Below are positions 35,054-43,052 of a DNA stretch of 64,000 nucleotides, piece by piece. The position numbers and the translations under genes were made by a program. The stretch is from positions 124,001-188,000 of the forward strand of contig JAOAUN010000014.1 of NCBI GenBank assembly GCA_030157545.1, read 5' to 3'. Origin of the DNA: Burkholderiaceae bacterium. Lineage in GTDB: Bacteria; Pseudomonadota; Gammaproteobacteria; Burkholderiales; Burkholderiaceae_D. The first letter of the stretch is position 1, and every line of letters begins with the position of its first letter. The notes beneath the pieces were generated by a model, which had not been told where the DNA came from, made no database searches, and was given only the letters and a program-made list of their open reading frames with translations.

Positions 35054-36717
35054 TGATTGCGTTCTTTTTCTTGCAGGGTGCGCCACATTACTTTACCGGT
35101 CGCGGATTTTGGCAGGCTGTCTACAAACTCGACTTGCCTTGGCACTTTGTAGGCTGCCATCGTATCGTGCGCCCATTGCATGATGGCTTCGGCGCTAATT
35201 GTACTGCCGTCTTTTTTGACAATCACGGCTTTTACTGTTTCACCGCGATACGCATCGTTAGCGGCAATGATGCAGCATTCACGAATATCAGGATGGCCAT
35301 ACATCATCGCCTCGACTTCGGCCGGCCAGACTTTGTAGCCACTTGCATTGATCATGCGTTTTAGCCGATCTGCAAAATAGAAAAATCCTTCTTCATCTTT
35401 GTAGCCCAAATCACCCGATCGGAAAAAAGATTTGCCGTCTATTTCTACGAAGGCAGCGCGAGTTTTTTCTGCATCTTGCCAGTAGCCTTCAAATACTTGT
35501 GGTCCGTGAATGATAATTTCACCGGTTTCGTTCGGTGCCAGCATGCGCAATGTTTCAGGATCAATGATGCGCGAATCCACGCTGAAGATGGGTATGCCCA
35601 GACATTGTTGCTTGAGTCTTTGCACCGGATTCGAATGCGTAGTGGCGATGGTTTCTGACAAACCATAGCCCTCCATATATTGAAGGCCGGTCAACTCAAG
35701 CAGCTTTTGCGCAATGGCAGCGGGCATTGCCGCGCCGCCGCCGGAGACACGCTTGAGGCTTGAGATATCGTAGTCGGCCAAGCGCGGATTGGACAGGAAA
35801 TCAATCATCATCGTTGGAATGCTCGTCCAGGTCGTGACCCGATGGCGGGTAATCATGCGGCCGGCCGCATCCCTGTCCCAGCGCGGCAGAATCACCAGGG
35901 TGGCACCTGAGTAAATAGCAGCGTTCATGCTCACTTGCATGCCGGTTACGTGAAACAGTGGCAGCACTGCGAGGGACACGTGGTCCGGTGCGCCTGTGCC
36001 AGACCAAATCGCACCTGTGACGGATGTAAACATCAACGATCGGTGAGTATGAATACAGCCTTTCGGTTTACCGGTAGTGCCCGATGTGTAAGGCATGCAC
36101 GCGAGATCTGCGGGTCCGGCCAAATGCGCAGACGGCGTGCACTGCGCTTCAAGGGCTTCGCGCCACGCGTGAATGCGCTCATCTTCTGTCACCGCTTTTG
36201 GCACCATTGTTGGCGCACTGACCCAGTCCGGCATGTCTGCAGTGATGTTCTCGATGTAATCTGAATAGCTTGCCATCACCGCATGCTGCAGGCCGGCTGC
36301 GCCCATCAGGGGTTGCAATCGCGTGATTAATTCCTGGGCCGTGATGGCGACCTGCGCACCGCTGTCTGCCACGGTATGCCGCAACTCTTCCGTCATCAGC
36401 ATAGGATTAACTGGCACCACCATCGCATCGGCTCGCAAGATTGCGTAGAAGGCAATCACGAATTGCGGACTATTTTGCATATGCAGCAGCACACGGTCAC
36501 CACGTATTACGCCGCATGCCTGCTGCAAATAACCGGCCAGTGCATCCACTTGGGCTTTTAATTGGCTATAACTGATTTGCCAGTTGTAAAAGACTAAGGC
36601 CGTTTTATTCGGATAACGCCATGCCGAGATCGCCAGATTCGTATAAACGCTAGTCTCGGGGACGGTAAGTTGGTATGGCAAGCCGGCTGGCCAATGCGGG
36701 TAATGATCAGTGTTCAT
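35050..36717 (-). CDS. AMP-forming acyl-CoA ligase
   Basis: A 555-residue ANL-superfamily enzyme that activates a fatty or other carboxylic acid to its CoA thioester via an acyl-AMP. MPYTSGTTGKPKGCIHTHRS is the AMP/P-loop motif, YGLSETIATTHSNP binds the adenylate, and GDLGYKDEEGFFYFADRLKRMINASGYKVWP is the hinge. KSATGKVMWR contains the catalytic Lys near the C-terminus. Chain length is typical of long-chain or medium-chain FadD-like ligases; the exact substrate is not clear. The ATG at 36717 begins MNTDHYPHWPAGLPYQL. Divergent from the phasin gene, which fits fatty acid or polyhydroxyalkanoate metabolism. Confidence 0.9.
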   Translation of the reverse strand: MNTDHYPHWPAGLPYQLTVPETSVYTNLAISAWRYPNKTALVFYNWQISYSQLKAQVDALAGYLQQACGVIRGDRVLLHMQNSPQFVIAFYAILRADAMVVPVNPMLMTEELRHTVADSGAQVAITAQELITRLQPLMGAAGLQHAVMASYSDYIENITADMPDWVSAPTMVPKAVTEDERIHAWREALEAQCTPSAHLAGPADLACMPYTSGTTGKPKGCIHTHRSLMFTSVTGAIWSGTGAPDHVSLAVLPLFHVTGMQVSMNAAIYSGATLVILPRWDRDAAGRMITRHRVTTWTSIPTMMIDFLSNPRLADYDISSLKRVSGGGAAMPAAIAQKLLELTGLQYMEGYGLSETIATTHSNPVQRLKQQCLGIPIFSVDSRIIDPETLRMLAPNETGEIIIHGPQVFEGYWQDAEKTRAAFVEIDGKSFFRSGDLGYKDEEGFFYFADRLKRMINASGYKVWPAEVEAMMYGHPDIRECCIIAANDAYRGETVKAVIVKKDGSTISAEAIMQWAHDTMAAYKVPRQVEFVDSLPKSATGKVMWRTLQEKERNQ

Positions 36718-36859
36718 GCACGGCTTTGCGAATTTAAGAGGGCAGGCAATTATAAGCAGGCTCTGCATACGACAGTGCAATCAGATTGCGCATGCATTTA
36801 TTTTCTATTAAGCAACTAATGGTGAGATTTACTCAACCATCCCGAGAAACACTTGTCCA

Positions 36860-36874
36860 TGTTGCGGCGCACAA
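36860..36874. promoter_or_regulatory. candidate PhaR operator 1
   Basis: TGTTGCGGCGCACAA, 7 bases upstream of the phasin -35 box. It differs by one base from the copy at 36916-36930. Both are imperfect dyads (TTGT..GC..GC..ACAA-like). Repressor identity is inferred from the phasin context. Confidence 0.55.
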
Positions 36875-36881
36875 AAAAGTC

Positions 36882-36909
36882 TTGACAGGATTTTAAATTT
36901 GCCTAAAAT
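36882..36909 (+). promoter_or_regulatory. sigma70 promoter of the phasin gene
   Basis: TTGACA (36882-36887), a 16-base spacer and TAAAAT (36904-36909). Transcription should start near 36916, about 70 bases before the ATG at 36988. The -35 is perfect and the -10 differs from TATAAT by one base. Confidence 0.8.
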
Positions 36910-36915
36910 GCGAAT

Positions 36916-36930
36916 TGTTGCAGCGCACAA
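36916..36930. promoter_or_regulatory. candidate PhaR operator 2
   Basis: TGTTGCAGCGCACAA at the predicted transcription start, 56 bases from the first copy. Binding here would block initiation. Confidence 0.55.
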
Positions 36931-36987
36931 TGCTTATGTTTCAGTTATGCCTCTCACCGATTTTTAATATATTCAAGGAAAAACATC

Positions 36988-37548
36988 ATGTTTACAAACG
37001 CAGACCAGTTTTCTACAGCCACCAAAGCCAGCATTGATTCCCAGTTGTCCGCCATGAATGACTTCGCCAATAAAGCATTCCAAAGCGTCGCTGAATTAGT
37101 CGAGCTCAATATCAGCACCGCCAAAGCATCACTGGAGCACGCTTCTGCTGCTGCGCAGCAGTTGATGGCGGCAAAAGACCCACAAGAAATCATCGCCCTG
37201 ACTTCATCGCAAGCACAGCCTAACGCTGAAAAAGCACTGGCCTATGGCAAGCATCTGGCAAGCATCAGCGCCAAGGTCCAAGCTGACTTTACCAAAGCAA
37301 CTGAAGCGCGCTTGGCAGAGACGACTACTCACGCCCGCAAACTGATCGATGACCTGTCCAAATCGGCGCCAGCCGGTTCGGAAAAAGCGATTGAAATGCT
37401 GAATGCAGTCCTCGCCAGCGCCAGCACCAGCTACGAGCAAATGAGCAAGGCTACCAAGCAAGCCACCGAGTCTATGGAAGAAAAAATCAACGAAGCGGTC
37501 AAGCACTTCGTGCCAGCAACTGAAAAGCCAGCGCGCGCCAAGAAGTAA
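36988..37548 (+). CDS. phasin family protein
   Basis: A 186-residue helical protein of the phasin (PhaP-like) family, which coats polyhydroxyalkanoate granules. MFTNADQFSTATKASIDSQL, the AFQSVAELVELNISTAKASLE helix and the Lys/Ala-rich C-terminus (KPARAKK) are typical. CAAGGA lies upstream of the ATG. A strong sigma70 promoter with two repeat operators precedes it. In Ralstonia-type systems the PhaR repressor holds phasin synthesis off until granules form; the same logic is suggested here. A synthase, PhaR and other pha genes are not in the window. Confidence 0.92.
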   Translation: MFTNADQFSTATKASIDSQLSAMNDFANKAFQSVAELVELNISTAKASLEHASAAAQQLMAAKDPQEIIALTSSQAQPNAEKALAYGKHLASISAKVQADFTKATEARLAETTTHARKLIDDLSKSAPAGSEKAIEMLNAVLASASTSYEQMSKATKQATESMEEKINEAVKHFVPATEKPARAKK

Positions 37549-37569
37549 TATTCCGCTCGCGTGGACAGC

Positions 37570-37600
37570 AAAACGGGCCGCAATTGCGGCCCGTTTTTTT
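37570..37600 (+). terminator. Rho-independent terminator of the phasin gene
   Basis: ACGGGCCGC pairs with GCGGCCCGT (37573-37593) and is followed by seven T. A run of A precedes it, so it may also stop the convergent flavoprotein transcript. Confidence 0.9.
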
Positions 37601-37625
37601 CGTCCTGTTCACGCCATAGCAGCTA

Positions 37626-39227
37626 TTATTTATTGCAGATGGCAAGTGCTACCGCTTCCGCAACACGGATACCATCAATCGCAGCAGACATAATGCCACC
37701 GGCATACCCCGCACCTTCACCAGCCGGATACAAACCCTGCGTATTGATGCTCTGGAAATTGTCGCCGCGCCGTATGCGCACAGGCGACGAGGTCCGCGTT
37801 TCAACGCCGGTCAACACGGCGTCCTGCATCGCAAAGCCGGCAATCTGTTTATCGAAGGCCGGCAGCGCTTCACGAATGGCATCAATTGCATAATCCGGGA
37901 GTGCCGGATTGAGGCTGCCAAGTTGTACGCCCGGCTTATAAGAAGGCTGGACTGCGCCAAATTCGGCAGAAGGACGATTGGCGATGAAATCACCAACCAG
38001 CTGACCCGGCGCATTGTAATTGCCACCGCCGAGTTGATACGCACGCGACTCTAACTGCCGCTGAAAATCGATGCCGGCCAACGGACCGCCGGGAAAATCT
38101 GCCGGCGTAACACCAACGACAATACCGGCATTTGCATTGCGCTCTTCGCGTGAATACTGACTCATGCCGTTTGTCACCACGCGCCCCGGCTCGGAAGTTG
38201 CAGCCACGACGGTGCCGCCCGGGCACATGCAAAAACTATATACCGCGCGGCCATTGCTGGCGTGATGCACCAGCTTGTAATCGGCTGCGCCCAAAATCGG
38301 ATTGCCCGCATTCGGACCAAAGCGCGCGCGGTCTATCAATGACTGCGGATGTTCGATGCGAAAACCAATCGAGAACGGTTTAGCTTCCAGAAAAACGCCG
38401 CGCTGATGCAGCATCTGGAAAGTGTCGCGCGCGCTATGGCCGACTGCCAGCACGACATGGTCAGCAGCGATGTGCTCACCGTTGGACAGGTGCAGGCCTT
38501 TGATTTTTCCATCAACAATATCGATATCGTCGACTTTTTGCTCGAAGCGGAATTCGCCACCGAGGGAAATGATCGTCGCGCGCATGTGCTCAATCATTTT
38601 TACCAGCCGGAAGGTGCCGATGTGCGGTTTGCTCACATACATGATCTCGGGCGGCGCTTCCGCTTTCACAAACTCCAGCAGTACTTTGCGGCTGTAATGC
38701 TTGGGGTCGCTGACTTGCGTCCACAGCTTGCCATCGGAAAAAGTGCCGGCGCCACCTTCGCCGAATTGCACATTCGATTCCGCATGCAGTTCGCGCTTGC
38801 GCCACAGGCCAAACGTATCCTTGGTGCGTTCGCGCACGACTTTGCCGCGCTCAATGATCAAAGGCCTGAAACCCATTTGCGCAAGAATCAGGGCGGCAAA
38901 TAATCCGCACGGACCAAAACCGATCACGACAGGGCGCATCGGCAAAGTAAGGGGTGCAGTCGCAACAAACTCATACGTGATTGCCGGCGCTATGGTGACT
39001 TTGCTACCGGGCTTGCAAGTCGCCAGCACAGCCGCTTCATCACGCAACTCGACATCGAGCGTGTAGACCAGCAGGATCGCAGATTTTTTTCGTGCGTCAT
39101 AACCGCGGCGAAAAATGTTGAGGCCAACGAATTCTTCGGGCGCGATCGCCAGCCTTGCGAGCACGGCTTCTTTCAATGCCGCTTCAGGATGATTGAGCGG
39201 CAGGGTTACATCAGTCAGTCGCAGCAT
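37626..39227 (-). CDS. FAD-dependent dehydrogenase of the COG2509 type
   Basis: A 533-residue flavoprotein. After an N-terminal domain of about 100 residues, PVVIGFGPCGLFAALILAQMGF is the FAD dinucleotide motif. NVQFGEGGAGTFSDGKLWT and YSFCMCPGGTVVAA are conserved in this large uncharacterised NAD(P)/FAD oxidoreductase family. The end NTQGLYPAGEGAGYAGGIMSAAIDG carries the second FAD-binding segment. ATG at 39227 begins MLRLTDVTLPLNHPE, the family start; an in-frame upstream extension exists but is not conserved. The reaction is unknown. It seems to stand alone, with the phasin terminator facing its 3' end. Confidence 0.88.
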   Translation of the reverse strand: MLRLTDVTLPLNHPEAALKEAVLARLAIAPEEFVGLNIFRRGYDARKKSAILLVYTLDVELRDEAAVLATCKPGSKVTIAPAITYEFVATAPLTLPMRPVVIGFGPCGLFAALILAQMGFRPLIIERGKVVRERTKDTFGLWRKRELHAESNVQFGEGGAGTFSDGKLWTQVSDPKHYSRKVLLEFVKAEAPPEIMYVSKPHIGTFRLVKMIEHMRATIISLGGEFRFEQKVDDIDIVDGKIKGLHLSNGEHIAADHVVLAVGHSARDTFQMLHQRGVFLEAKPFSIGFRIEHPQSLIDRARFGPNAGNPILGAADYKLVHHASNGRAVYSFCMCPGGTVVAATSEPGRVVTNGMSQYSREERNANAGIVVGVTPADFPGGPLAGIDFQRQLESRAYQLGGGNYNAPGQLVGDFIANRPSAEFGAVQPSYKPGVQLGSLNPALPDYAIDAIREALPAFDKQIAGFAMQDAVLTGVETRTSSPVRIRRGDNFQSINTQGLYPAGEGAGYAGGIMSAAIDGIRVAEAVALAICNK

Positions 39228-39391
39228 GCGCTTGGTTTCGGTCTTCAGATACAGCAGATACGTCAGCAACTAAACATCGTTACCGGCGCAACGGAAAAGA
39301 TGGCATTTTACCTTACCGGCGAGACCGCAATCCAGAACGCAAACGCAACAGGAAGGCATTGCGCCCACCTGCTGCATATTACTGGCGCAGT

Positions 39392-40123
39392 TTATTTATT
39401 GCTGCTCCCGCCTTCCATGCTGCTGCCGCTTTTTCCTTCGCTCGTCGATTGCAGGTTCTTGCTGGTATCCCTCGCAAGCTGCTGATGGCTTTCGACGGTT
39501 GCTATAACTTGGGTAGCATAGCTCTTCAACTCGGGATCGGTGGCCCTGTTTCTAACGCGTTGCAGCAAGCGATGCGTATCCCTATGCGCTCTGTTGCCAG
39601 ATTGAGCGATATATTGTGAATCAAATTTTTCACCAGATAGCGCTGACAATTTGTTTTCCATCGCCATCTGCTGACGATCCGGCTCCGTAGGCAAGGTCAC
39701 CCCCCTGGACGATGCGATCTGTTTCAGGTCATCAAGCGCTTTGGTATGGTCATCCACCATTTTTTTCGCAAAGCTTTTTACCTGATCGTTATTCGATTTT
39801 TGCTCAGCCAATTTGCCGGCATTGATCTCCGCAATATTCGCTTGTGCCAATTGCATCATCAGCCGCTCATCAGCGCGGCTTAATTTGTCACCGGATGACT
39901 TGCCACTTTCCGTGCTTGTCGCTCCGCTGCTCGTGGCGCCGCTGCTTTTAGCACTTTCACTGGAACTGGGCTGATCTGAATACTGTTCGGACATTTCGCG
40001 CTGCGTTGCTGCTGAACTTTTACCTTCCTCAGCCTGCGCTGTCAGCGCGAACATCAGGCTGGCAATACTGATCATACCGACCAACATGCCGGCCTTACCT
40101 GATCTGTTAAATGTAATGGGCAT
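39392..40123 (-). CDS. DUF4142 exported protein
   Basis: A 243-residue protein with a signal peptide (up to about ALTAQA, residue 31), a Ser/Gly/Thr-rich linker of about 45 residues and a DUF4142 domain (LMMQLAQANIAEINAGKLAEQKSNNDQVKSFAKKMVDDHTKAL...). DUF4142 proteins are ferritin-like four-helix proteins of unknown function, common in the periplasm of beta- and gammaproteobacteria. The conserved HRDTHRLLQRV and the ESHQQLARD helices are present. AAGGAG lies 7 bases upstream of the ATG. Convergence or operon partners are lacking. Confidence 0.86.
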   Translation of the reverse strand: MPITFNRSGKAGMLVGMISIASLMFALTAQAEEGKSSAATQREMSEQYSDQPSSSESAKSSGATSSGATSTESGKSSGDKLSRADERLMMQLAQANIAEINAGKLAEQKSNNDQVKSFAKKMVDDHTKALDDLKQIASSRGVTLPTEPDRQQMAMENKLSALSGEKFDSQYIAQSGNRAHRDTHRLLQRVRNRATDPELKSYATQVIATVESHQQLARDTSKNLQSTSEGKSGSSMEGGSSNK

Positions 40124-40510
40124 TAAATTTCTCCTTTTGCTGAGCGGGAGTCAAAGTACCCGCATTGAGGGGACAACTTCAGCATCAAAGGCAAAGCACA
40201 TGCCAGCGCCCTGAACTCGCTCTAACGCGTGGCAAGCCGTTTAAAATTGGCTGCGACTAGGAGAAAAAACTACCGTTTACAAGAAAAATTTACCAATGCC
40301 GCAGCATGAAGGTAATCGCTGTCATGCAGGTCTGGCTCTTGTGTGGCCCGCGAGGCCTGCGCTATCATCAGGCACCTTTGGTGTCTGCCGATTTATTTTC
40401 TTTGTTCTGAATTAGATTGGCCAATACGGCCTTGCGCAATATCACTGCACAGTCCCGTGACTAAGGCAACCTGATTAAAGTACTTCAACCACTTCACTTT
40501 CCAGGCCAGC
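40124..40510. other. 387-bp gap between divergent DUF4142 and SET genes
   Basis: Non-coding as far as I can see. It must hold the two promoters. I found the ribosome-binding site of the DUF4142 gene, a small dyad GGCC-AATAC-GGCC at about 40420-40432 and no clear -35/-10 pair. A 34-codon ATG frame at 40306-40410 has no support. Confidence 0.6.
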
Positions 40511-41011
40511 ATGAAACAAAGCAGCATGTCAGCAGCGGACCAGCTGTCTGAAGATTCTATAGTCGTCAGATATTCGAAGATTCACGGACGCGGTGTATTC
40601 GCCAAGCGAAAAATCAGTGCAGGCGCTCGCATCATTGAATATACGGGCAAGCGCATCACGGAAAAGCAAGCGGAAAAACGCACGGGTCTGGACCCCGAGA
40701 ATCCATTTCACACGTTTTTCTTTAGCCTCGAAAGCGGCAAGATGATAGACGGTGGTGATGGCGGCAGTGATGCGCGCTGGATCAATCATTCCTGCGCACC
40801 CAATTGCGAAGCACAAGAAGAAAAAGGTCATGTCTATATTCACGCGCTGCGTGACATCAAGCGCGGCGAAGAGCTGGCTTACGACTATGGCCTGGTGATT
40901 GATGAAAAAATGACCAAGAAACTAAAGCAGAATTATGGCTGTCGTTGTGGCGCCGAAGACTGCCGCCAGACCATGCTGGCGTCAGTCAAAAAGAAAAAGA
41001 AGAAAGACTGA
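40511..41011 (+). CDS. SET-domain lysine methyltransferase
   Basis: A 166-residue protein that is almost only a SET domain. IHGRGVFAKRKISAGARIIEYTG begins the fold, WINHSCAPNCEA (residues 90-101) forms the AdoMet pseudoknot with ELAYDYG (121-127), and CRCGAEDC (144-151) is a post-SET cysteine cluster that binds zinc with the pseudoknot Cys. The C-terminus is Lys-rich (KKKKKKD). SET enzymes methylate lysines in proteins and are mainly eukaryotic; free-living bacterial members are fewer and their targets are mostly unknown. Ribosomal proteins or nucleoid proteins are possible targets by inference. Convergent with folE, 8 bases apart. Confidence 0.92.
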   Translation: MKQSSMSAADQLSEDSIVVRYSKIHGRGVFAKRKISAGARIIEYTGKRITEKQAEKRTGLDPENPFHTFFFSLESGKMIDGGDGGSDARWINHSCAPNCEAQEEKGHVYIHALRDIKRGEELAYDYGLVIDEKMTKKLKQNYGCRCGAEDCRQTMLASVKKKKKKD

Positions 41012-41019
41012 ACACGGAC

Positions 41020-41583
41020 TCAGTCTTCGCGGGCCAGTGCCAGAAATTCGGTGCGCATGGCCAGATTAGGCTGCAGCTCTCCCAGCATTGCCGAGGTAAC
41101 CGTTTCTTCGCCAGGAGTGCGGATACCTCGGCTCTCCATGCACAAGTGGCGACAACGGATGACGACGCCAACGGCTTTGGGTTCCAGGCACTCCATTAAC
41201 GCATTGGCCACTTGTATGGTCAGCCTTTCCTGCACTTGCAGGCGCTTGGCAAAACAATCCACCAGACGAGTCAGTTTTGACAAGCCGACGATTTTTCCGT
41301 TCGGCATATAGCCTATCGTCGCTTTGCCAAAGAATGGCGCGAGATGATGCTCACAGTGGCTATAGACAGGAATATTCCTGACCACGATCATTTCATTGTA
41401 TTGCTCGGCACCGTCTTCAAAGGTCTTGAGCAAGTCTTCAGGATTTTGATTGTAACCAGATGCCCAATGCTTCCAAGCCTTCGTGAGGCGCGCAGGTGTT
41501 TCAACGAGGCCGGGGCGGTCCGGGTCTTCACCCAGACTTTTCAAGAAGCGGCGCCAGTCATTTTCAGCAAATTCTGCGGGCAT
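41020..41583 (-). CDS. folE: GTP cyclohydrolase I
   Basis: A 187-residue FolE that converts GTP to dihydroneopterin triphosphate, the first step of tetrahydrofolate synthesis. Metal ligands are in SHCEHHLAPF and in IRCRHLCMESRG; the Cys and His pair bind zinc. GYMPNGKIVGLSKLTRLVDCFAKRLQVQERLT is the classic signature. The N-terminal 15 residues are short but the core is complete, and E. coli FolE is 222 residues. ATG at 41583 (MPAEFAEND). It is convergent with the SET-domain gene. A folate link to metH elsewhere in the window is general metabolism only. Confidence 0.95.
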   Translation of the reverse strand: MPAEFAENDWRRFLKSLGEDPDRPGLVETPARLTKAWKHWASGYNQNPEDLLKTFEDGAEQYNEMIVVRNIPVYSHCEHHLAPFFGKATIGYMPNGKIVGLSKLTRLVDCFAKRLQVQERLTIQVANALMECLEPKAVGVVIRCRHLCMESRGIRTPGEETVTSAMLGELQPNLAMRTEFLALARED

Positions 41584-41811
41584 GCGAATCTTTCGTTTAA
41601 TTCGGAATATGTTTTGTTGGATTGGTGCTAAGCAGATGCAACACAGGGAATGTGCGACGCTTTTAACGCGGCCATCATCCTACCTGATTTTGCGATTTTG
41701 ATTTGACTCAACGAAATTGGTGACTAACGGTCAGGTTTTCCATACGCCGCGCTTCGGGTATTCTTTAATGCTTTCGTTCAATCACGAAATTTCCTGTTTT
41801 GCTTTTTTCAA

Positions 41812-42792
41812 ATGGACACGAATATGAAACAACCGAAGAAATTTCCTGCCAATTTCGTCAGCAGCGCACTTTTGATAGCGGCACTGCAGGCGCCGTTCGC
41901 AGCATTTGCCGCCCCATTCGCTTATGTACCTAATGAAAAGTCGGGCACCCTGTCCGTGGTCGATACGGCAACTGATGAGGTAGTCGCCAATATTAAAGCC
42001 GGCGACAAGCCACGCGGGCTCGCCATATCGAAAGATGGCAAGACGCTGTATGTCAGCGACCAGCCGAATAATGATTTGATCATGGTCGACCTGGAGAAGC
42101 GTGTCGCTGCTGGCACTGTGGATCTCGGCGAGTCGCCTGAAGGTGTTTCGATTTCGCCGGATGGAAAATGGGTGGTTGCCGCTTCCGAAGTCAGTAATGC
42201 AATTAACTTTGTCTCGACCAGCACCAATAAAAAAATCTTCGCTGTCAAAACGCGTGGCAAAAATCCCGAACACGCTGTGTTCAGCCCTGATGGCAAATGG
42301 CTTTTTGTCTCAGCAGAGGAAGCTGATAGCGTCGATGTAGTCGATGTGGCAAAGCGCAAGCAGGTCGCATCGGTTAAAGTCGGCGAGCGTCCGCGCGGCA
42401 TGGCGTTCACCCCTGATGGCAAGTTCGCCTACATCGCCTCCGAGCTCGCCAGTATGGTCTATGTCATCGACGTACCTGGCAAAAAAGTCACCCAGCAAAT
42501 CAAGGCGGGCACCTTCTGCAATGGCGTTACCATGGCGCCGGATGGTAAGCGCGTCTATGTCTCAAATGGCAAGGACGGCACGGTATCCGTCATCGACACA
42601 GCCAGTAATTCGGTCGTGGCCACGATTGGAGTCGGAAAGCGTCCCTGGAATATGGCGATCACGCCGGATGGTAAAAAACTGTATGTGGCAAACGGCCGTT
42701 CGAATTCGGTCTCCGTCATTGATACAGACAAGCTCTCCGTGACTTCTGAAGTGACAGTCGGCGAAATGCCATGGGGTGTCGTAATCCGTTAA
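41812..42792 (+). CDS. exported YVTN/NHL-type beta-propeller protein
   Basis: A 326-residue protein with a signal peptide (to about AAFA, residue 33) and seven or so repeats of about 42 residues of the type SPDGKWLFVSAEEADSVDVVD, each ending in a VSV-I-D-like strand. This is the YVTN beta-propeller fold. Proteins of this kind occur next to PQQ alcohol dehydrogenases and may act as scaffold or in cofactor handling; here a PQQ dehydrogenase follows after 260 bases. ATG at 41812 with a second ATG at 41824; either is possible. A hairpin follows at 42824-42855. Confidence 0.87.
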   Translation: MDTNMKQPKKFPANFVSSALLIAALQAPFAAFAAPFAYVPNEKSGTLSVVDTATDEVVANIKAGDKPRGLAISKDGKTLYVSDQPNNDLIMVDLEKRVAAGTVDLGESPEGVSISPDGKWVVAASEVSNAINFVSTSTNKKIFAVKTRGKNPEHAVFSPDGKWLFVSAEEADSVDVVDVAKRKQVASVKVGERPRGMAFTPDGKFAYIASELASMVYVIDVPGKKVTQQIKAGTFCNGVTMAPDGKRVYVSNGKDGTVSVIDTASNSVVATIGVGKRPWNMAITPDGKKLYVANGRSNSVSVIDTDKLSVTSEVTVGEMPWGVVIR

Positions 42793-42823
42793 ACCATTAA
42801 ATTTCCTCGTTCTGCTGCCTGGC

Positions 42824-42855
42824 AAGCCGGTTTTCAGTTTTCTAAAATCCGGCTT
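42824..42855 (+). terminator. hairpin after the beta-propeller gene
   Basis: AAGCCGG pairs with CCGGCTT, with an inner TTTT/AAAA extension. The following sequence (GTTAATTTG) is only moderately T-rich, so it may be a weak terminator or partial attenuator. Confidence 0.6.
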
Positions 42856-43052
42856 GTTAATTTGAAAATGTGGATTGGCCTTGAATGGTGAAAAAAATTC
42901 ACTTGTATCGCCATAGTGCAACAACCTATATTTCAAAGCCCCGCATGCAATTCGGTACGTTTAGATTATTTTTGTTATTTAAATTTTAATAAAGCGTACT
43001 TGGGTTTTTCGTTTCATCGTTTCGTAAACTACAAAACCAATCGGAGATTAAA

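Noticed and set aside
40306..40410. 34-codon plus-strand ORF in the SET gene upstream region
   Set aside because: No ribosome-binding site, and no signal peptide, domain or coupling to a neighbour; chance ORF length.
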